This document shows, piece after piece, positions 8,381 through 12,723 of a DNA stretch of 12,723 nucleotides (its first letter is position 1; each line of letters opens with the position of its first letter). The position numbers and the translations under genes were made by a program. The notes below the pieces were generated by a model, which saw only the letters and a list, made by a program, of their open reading frames with translations, had not been told where the DNA came from and made no database searches. Source of the DNA: Bacteroidota bacterium (GTDB taxonomy: Bacteria; Bacteroidota; Bacteroidia; Bacteroidales; FEN-979); NCBI GenBank assembly GCA_026391755.1, contig JAPLDN010000036.1:1-12723 (forward strand), given 5' to 3'.

Positions 8381-11080
8381 ATGAGCAACACGGGTAAAAA
8401 TCCGGCGGATTTTAAAGACTGCCCGGCCGAATCAATAAATTATTACGGGAATAAGCCTTCACAGCAGGTCGAAGACCGTGAGAAAGGCCGCAAACCGACC
8501 CCGAGGGCAAACAAGGCCCGTGAGCTGTATTTCAGCGCCAAATCATCGACATCTATGGAATTCCCTTACTGGTACACCCGTCGGTGGGAAGAACTTGACG
8601 GGGAGATTCCTGTCATACGGAGGGCTGAAAGTCTTAAGGCGGGGTTTGAGCATTTAACCCCTGTGATATACCCGGGAGAACTTCTTTCAATGGGAAAAGC
8701 ATCCTATCTGCGCAGCTCATATCCAATGCCCTGGCTTTCGGAAGCGTTTTTTATGGCTTCGGAGGATAAATTATACCAGGAAGCCCTTGAATCGGGTAAG
8801 CTTACAGCCGATACGTTTACTACTGTCGGCAAGGGAGGCGGCAATGTTACCAAATCGGCCGGCAAGGTGATTTCGATAGCCGGAAAATTCGGTTTAAGGC
8901 TTGAGGAAATGCCGGTGATGCTTGAAGTTGCCAAGAAGTGGAAGGACCGTTCGGTGGATGACATCGGCCATAAATACGAGCAGATGGTGCCGGGCTATAA
9001 GGAGAAAGAAGCTATCATGCGTTCGGTTATTTGCATGTTCGATTCCGGCTATACTCTTCCGCAGGGACGGGAGGTCATGAATTATTACTATCCCCTGCAA
9101 TACGGTATTGACGGGATCATCAGGATATGTGAAGAGGGAATAAACGAAGTGGCAGGTTATCCTGAGATGGATCGCCTGTATTTTTATAAAGCCGTGATCA
9201 TCATGCTCCGGGGCATCAAATCCTGGATCAGGAATTACGCGGAAGAAGCGAGGTTCCTTGCTTCTGTTGAAAAGGAAGAACAACAGAAGGCTGAATACCT
9301 CGAAATGGCAGGTATACTTGATCATATTTCTTCGGATCCTCCACGCAATTTCCATGAGGCACTCCAGATGCTGTGGACTTTCCACGTTGCTGTTCTTAAT
9401 GAAGATGCCATTTCGGGACTTTCACCCGGCCGCGTTGGCCAGGTTTTATTTCCTTTCTGGAAAAGGGATATGGACAAGGGGATCATTGACCGTGCGAAAA
9501 CCATAGAGCTTTTAGAATGTATGCGTATTAAATTCACCGAGATAGATTGTTTTGCCTCCATGGGTGTTGTTGGCGGTGTACTGTCAGGAAATACGTTTAA
9601 CAATCTTGCCCTTGGCGGGCTTACAAAAGACGGGATCTCCGCGGCAAATGAACTTGAAATGCTTATCCTTGAGACCGGCATCAGCTGCGAAACCCCCCAG
9701 CCTACTTTATCGGTGCTTTACGACGAAAAGCTGCCCGAGGAATTCCTTCTGAAAGGTATAGAATGCACCAAAGCCGGCGCCGGCTACCCCGCATGGGTCA
9801 ACAACCAGGTGGCCATGGAATTTCTCCTGAACAATTACGGCCATGAAGGGATGCAGCTTGAAGAAGCCCGTGCCTGGGCGATAGGAGGCTGCCTTGAATC
9901 AAGCCCGGGAAGCTGGATGCCGCTGAACCTCGACGGTGAGATCTACTGGATACCCGGAGGATCCGCACCGGCGACAAGCGTTGGAGTACATTTTATTTCA
10001 CTGCCCAAAGTTTTGGAAACGGTGATTTTCGACGGTGTGGATATGCGCACAGGAGAAAGGATATTCCCAAGCCATGGCTACAAACTGGAAACCTACGATG
10101 AACTCTGGCAGGGCTTCAGGGATTATTTCAGCAGGGCGGTGCATGTACTTACCCTTACAAACAACATCCAGCATGACGCCTGGCGAAAGATCAGCCCTTC
10201 GCTGGTCAACTCCATGCTCAAGCCCGACTGCCTTGAGAAGGGCCGGGACCTCGGACAGATGGGTGCCAGGTTCAATACGACGTTCAACATTGAATCCTGC
10301 GGGAACACCACACTTGTTAATTCGCTGGCTTCAATGAAAAAAAACATCTACGACGATAAGAATTTCAGCCTGGAAGATTACCGGAAAGCCATTCTTGACA
10401 ACTTCGGATATCACACAGCCCAGGAAACCGGCTCATACTCCCTGGTTGACCAGAAGCCGGCCGAACATTTCACTGAATACCGTAAGATACACCGGCAGAG
10501 CCTTGATGCTCCCAAGTTCGGCAATGACGATTTGTATGTGGATGCCATTTTCAAACAATGGGAGGATTGGTTCTGCGAGATGACGCATAACTACCGTTCC
10601 CTGTACGACCAACCTATGTACGCCTGCCAGATCAGTGTTTCGACCCATGGCCCTATGGGAGCGGTGACCCTGGCTTCCCCTGATGGACGTTTGTCGGGAA
10701 CTACATTTTCTGATGGGTCAGTCTCGGCTTACCCTGGTACCGATAAACACGGTCCATATGCTTTGTTTAACTCAGCTACCTGTTGGAACCATTCGCAATC
10801 CCAGAATTCACAGCTGAACATGAAGATCCATCCTTCGGTTGTGAGAGGACGGGAAGGCTCCCGTAAATTCCTCGAGCTTATCCGCTCCTATATGCGGAAA
10901 GGCGGGTTCCATGTGCAGTTCAACATAGTGGATTCAAGGATGCTGAAAGAGGCCCAGGCCGATCCGGATAAATTCCGGAGCCTGCTGGTCCGTGTGGCTG
11001 GCTTTACCCAGTACTGGGTCGAGCTCGGCAAACAGATACAGGATGAAGTCATCGCGAGAACAGAATACGAAGAACTGTAA
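8381..11080 (+). CDS. hpdB: 4-hydroxyphenylacetate decarboxylase, glycyl radical (large) subunit
   Basis: HpdB is the catalytic subunit of 4-hydroxyphenylacetate decarboxylase, which converts 4-hydroxyphenylacetate to p-cresol and CO2 with a glycyl radical in anaerobes fermenting tyrosine. The 899 residues match the characterised clostridial enzymes. Active-site residues sit exactly one position after those remembered for Clostridium scatologenes: Ser345 (SGLS), the thiyl Cys504 and Glu506 in GGCLESS, His537 in GVHFI, Glu638 in NIESCG, and the radical Gly874 in RVAGF close to the C-terminus. His537 and Glu638 are thought to hold the substrate's phenol group. Their conservation, plus the hpdC gene next door, argues against phenylacetate or indoleacetate decarboxylases, which lack a small subunit. 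ATG 8381 gives a ~45-residue leader of low similarity before the conserved TSMEFPYWY segment. The enzyme is oxygen-sensitive, so expression should be anaerobic. Confidence 0.95.
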   Translation: MSNTGKNPADFKDCPAESINYYGNKPSQQVEDREKGRKPTPRANKARELYFSAKSSTSMEFPYWYTRRWEELDGEIPVIRRAESLKAGFEHLTPVIYPGELLSMGKASYLRSSYPMPWLSEAFFMASEDKLYQEALESGKLTADTFTTVGKGGGNVTKSAGKVISIAGKFGLRLEEMPVMLEVAKKWKDRSVDDIGHKYEQMVPGYKEKEAIMRSVICMFDSGYTLPQGREVMNYYYPLQYGIDGIIRICEEGINEVAGYPEMDRLYFYKAVIIMLRGIKSWIRNYAEEARFLASVEKEEQQKAEYLEMAGILDHISSDPPRNFHEALQMLWTFHVAVLNEDAISGLSPGRVGQVLFPFWKRDMDKGIIDRAKTIELLECMRIKFTEIDCFASMGVVGGVLSGNTFNNLALGGLTKDGISAANELEMLILETGISCETPQPTLSVLYDEKLPEEFLLKGIECTKAGAGYPAWVNNQVAMEFLLNNYGHEGMQLEEARAWAIGGCLESSPGSWMPLNLDGEIYWIPGGSAPATSVGVHFISLPKVLETVIFDGVDMRTGERIFPSHGYKLETYDELWQGFRDYFSRAVHVLTLTNNIQHDAWRKISPSLVNSMLKPDCLEKGRDLGQMGARFNTTFNIESCGNTTLVNSLASMKKNIYDDKNFSLEDYRKAILDNFGYHTAQETGSYSLVDQKPAEHFTEYRKIHRQSLDAPKFGNDDLYVDAIFKQWEDWFCEMTHNYRSLYDQPMYACQISVSTHGPMGAVTLASPDGRLSGTTFSDGSVSAYPGTDKHGPYALFNSATCWNHSQSQNSQLNMKIHPSVVRGREGSRKFLELIRSYMRKGGFHVQFNIVDSRMLKEAQADPDKFRSLLVRVAGFTQYWVELGKQIQDEVIARTEYEEL

Positions 11081-11092
11081 CCTAAAAAGATT

Positions 11093-11344
11093 ATGAACAC
11101 CTGCGCCGACTGCAAATTTTACCTTCCAGTGGATGTTTTCAAGGGTATGTGCAAGCTTTCAAAGCAAGACATTCTCCCCGACGATTCATTCTGCGACAAG
11201 GCCGAAAAGATCGCGAAATGCAAGTTTTGCACAAAATACACTGCTGAAAAAGATTTCCTGGGCAAGTGTATGTCGACTACCCTGGCCTACCCGGATATGA
11301 ATGCTGCATCCTGTGCCGATTTCGAATGGATCAGTCAAAATTAA
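11093..11344 (+). CDS. hpdC: 4-hydroxyphenylacetate decarboxylase small subunit (two 4Fe-4S clusters)
   Basis: HpdC is the small iron-sulfur partner of HpdB, forming a hetero-octamer in characterised enzymes; it helps assemble and regulate the complex. The 83-residue protein matches the family's length (about 85) and pseudo-twofold layout. Cys4, Cys7, Cys20 and Cys34 form the first site, and Cys43, Cys46, Cys59 and Cys74 the second. KGMCKLSK and KCKFCTKY are the recognisable segments. These eight are all the cysteines in the protein, so none is spare. The first ligand is a Cys where the clostridial subunits have a His (His3 in C. scatologenes, from memory). The start lies 12 bp after the hpdB stop with only an A-rich leader. 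The 3' end overlaps the hpdA start by 19 bp. Confidence 0.93.
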   Translation: MNTCADCKFYLPVDVFKGMCKLSKQDILPDDSFCDKAEKIAKCKFCTKYTAEKDFLGKCMSTTLAYPDMNAASCADFEWISQN

Positions 11345-12273
11345 CCGGGGGATTTATTTTCGACATCCAGGGGTTCTCGGTCCACGACGGCCCTGGCTGC
11401 CGAACACTGATATTTCTGAAAGGCTGTCCGCTCAGATGCCTCTGGTGTTCAAACCCGGAAGGGATAAGACCATTTCCCGAGCCCCTTTATAAAGAATCAA
11501 AATGCCTTTTCGACCTGTATTGCCTGAAGGCATGTCCTCACGAGGCTATAACGGTGATAGGCGATAAGGATAACAGGCTGCTTGAGTTTGACAAGGAGAA
11601 ATGCAGCAAATGCGATACCTATGACTGTGTCGGCGTTTGTCTTACGGGAGCCCTGGCTAAAGGAGGTTCCTATATCGAAATCGAGGATCTTTATAACAGG
11701 ATAAAACGCGACAGGCAGTACTGGGGTGAAAACGGCGGGGTCACTCTTACAGGAGGGGAACCTTTCGCACAACCAGAGTTCGCCTCAGCTTTGTTTAAAC
11801 GATGCTATGAGGCGATGATCCATACTGCCGTTGAAACCTCCGGCGACATTCCATGGAAAAATTTAGAACCATCCCTCCCCTGGCTTGAATGGATCTTTTT
11901 TGACCTGAAACATATGGATGGAACTTCCCATAAAAACCTTACCTCCTCGTCAAACAGCCGGATTCTTGAAAATGCCATGCAACTCGGAAGGGAATTCAAA
12001 GGCCGGCTGGTGTTCAGGTTACCCCTTGTGCCGGGTATGAATGACACGGATGAAAACATCCTTGCGACAGCAGGTTTTATTCTTTCGACAGGCCGTCATG
12101 AGCTGAATATTCTTCCTGTTCATCACCTTGGACGTGAGAAATACCAGCTTGCAGGCATGGTATACAAGCTTCCCGGTTTCGAGATGACAACAAGGGAAAA
12201 GCTTGTTGAGGTCCAAAATCGGTTTAGTGATTTGGGTATAACATGTTACCTGGGAAGTGAGACTCCTTTCTGA
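11326..12273 (+). CDS. hpdA: 4-hydroxyphenylacetate decarboxylase activating enzyme (radical SAM glycyl radical activase)
   Basis: HpdA uses a SAM-bound 4Fe-4S cluster to make a 5'-deoxyadenosyl radical that takes a hydrogen atom from HpdB Gly874. With ATG 11326 the protein has 316 residues, the length remembered for C. difficile HpdA, and begins MDQSKLTGGFIFDIQGFSVHDGPGCRT. The frame stays open upstream to an ATG at 11266, but those extra residues (YVDYPGLPGYECC) lie wholly within hpdC and do not look like the family. The radical-SAM motif CPLRCLWC gives ligands Cys34, Cys38 and Cys41, and GGEP is at 143-146. Between them is the ferredoxin-like insert of glycyl radical activases with Cys60, 66, 70 and Cys93, 96, 101, 105. 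That is seven cysteines, where two 4Fe-4S clusters would normally use eight. The C-terminus ends CYLGSETPF, as in homologues. Confidence 0.93.
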   Translation: MDQSKLTGGFIFDIQGFSVHDGPGCRTLIFLKGCPLRCLWCSNPEGIRPFPEPLYKESKCLFDLYCLKACPHEAITVIGDKDNRLLEFDKEKCSKCDTYDCVGVCLTGALAKGGSYIEIEDLYNRIKRDRQYWGENGGVTLTGGEPFAQPEFASALFKRCYEAMIHTAVETSGDIPWKNLEPSLPWLEWIFFDLKHMDGTSHKNLTSSSNSRILENAMQLGREFKGRLVFRLPLVPGMNDTDENILATAGFILSTGRHELNILPVHHLGREKYQLAGMVYKLPGFEMTTREKLVEVQNRFSDLGITCYLGSETPF

Positions 12274-12393
12274 AACTGTTGATAATTTCTTATAATTGTC
12301 ATATCTGCATGATCAATATCATTGCCGGATTGGAAATTATTTATGACTTTTGCTGTTGTTCAGCAATTAACAAATTTTGACCCGAGGGAAAAC

Positions 12394-12723
12394 ATGAAAG
12401 AGACTCCGATAAATTCCGAAGTTGTGCGCCGGCAGATAAGCGAAAGTAAGATCCTTAATATAGGCACAGCAACGATCCGTGAGATAAAAAGGCTTATCAA
12501 CAACATCGAAAAAGAAAGCGGTGAAAAGTTTATCCGCATGGAAATGGGGGTCCCCGGCCTCCCCCCTTCCGAAATAGGGGTGCAAGCCGAGATCGAAGCC
12601 CTGCAAAGGGGTGTGGCAGCTATATACCCCGATATTGAAGGGACCCCGCTTCTTAAAAAAGAAGCTTCCCGTTTTGCCAAACTTTTCCTCGATATTGATG
12701 TGGATGAGGCGAATTGCGTTCCT
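12394..12723 (+). CDS. PLP-dependent aminotransferase, class I/II fold (N-terminal 110 residues, cut by window edge)
   Basis: The frame from ATG 12394 stays open to the window end, so only the N-terminal part is seen. It reads MKETPINSEVVRRQISESK, then the segment GTATIREIKRLINNIEKESG, KFIRMEMGVPGLPPSEIG and YPDIEGTPLLKKEASRFAKL. The order 'R-M-E-x-G-x-P-x-L-P' followed by 'Y-P-x-x-x-G-x-P-x-L-K' is the fold-type I aminotransferase start, and this version resembles a common Bacteroidetes subgroup. The PLP lysine lies beyond the window. GAGGG lies 8-12 bp upstream of the ATG as a possible Shine-Dalgarno sequence. A near-consensus -7 element, gACTTTTG (12345-12352), suggests its own promoter. 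Its amino-acid substrate cannot be read from this part; an aromatic or aspartate-like activity is possible. Confidence 0.85.
   Translation, partial: MKETPINSEVVRRQISESKILNIGTATIREIKRLINNIEKESGEKFIRMEMGVPGLPPSEIGVQAEIEALQRGVAAIYPDIEGTPLLKKEASRFAKLFLDIDVDEANCVP

Noticed and set aside
11266..11325. Upstream extension of hpdA from ATG 11266
   Set aside because: The 20 extra residues are out-of-frame hpdC sequence. The shorter form has the normal family length and N-terminus.
12274..12340. Terminator after hpdA
   Set aside because: The AT-rich stretch has only weak, imperfect complementarity and no GC stem, so it cannot be supported.

Overview
The window looks like a piece of an anaerobic Bacteroidota (most likely Bacteroidales) chromosome. 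The evidence is three upstream sites matching the Bacteroidetes -7 promoter element TAnnTTTG, weak or absent Shine-Dalgarno sequences, Bacteroidales-style proteins throughout, and an oxygen-sensitive glycyl radical enzyme. No tRNA, rRNA, CRISPR array, transposase or phage gene is visible. All taxonomy here is inferred from reading the sequence; no search was run.

Layout. (1) Bases 1-3788, + strand: the tail of a polytopic membrane protein, then rnhB (RNase HII), then a 914-residue membrane-anchored protein of unknown function with a beta-propeller-like C-terminal half. rnhB and the large gene overlap at ATGA. (2) Bases 3816-7607, - strand, read right to left: murL, murD2 and a secreted glucosaminidase/LysM protein, joined by 8-bp and 4-bp overlaps into one peptidoglycan operon. 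A striking 119-bp array of 7-bp units sits inside the signal-peptide region of the last gene. (3) Bases 7608-7736: a divergent promoter region. (4) Bases 7737-8297, +: a YqgE/AlgH (UPF0301) protein. (5) Bases 8381-12273, +: hpdB-hpdC-hpdA, a complete 4-hydroxyphenylacetate decarboxylase system (glycyl radical subunit, iron-sulfur small subunit, radical-SAM activase) that makes p-cresol. (6) Bases 12394-end, +: the start of a PLP-dependent aminotransferase, cut by the window edge.

How the genes work together. MurD2 would add L-Glu to UDP-MurNAc-L-Ala and MurL would then epimerise that terminal L-Glu to D-Glu. This route to the D-Glu of peptidoglycan bypasses glutamate racemase. The glucosaminidase cotranscribed with them cleaves peptidoglycan glycan strands. 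In the hpd operon, HpdA uses SAM to install the glycyl radical on HpdB Gly874; HpdB with HpdC then decarboxylates 4-hydroxyphenylacetate, an end product of tyrosine fermentation. The aminotransferase downstream could supply the tyrosine-to-keto-acid step, but that link is speculative.

The most interesting items are the heptamer array fused in frame into a signal peptide, the MurL/MurD2 pair in a Bacteroidota context, and an HpdC whose first cluster appears fully Cys-ligated, where characterised homologues have a His.
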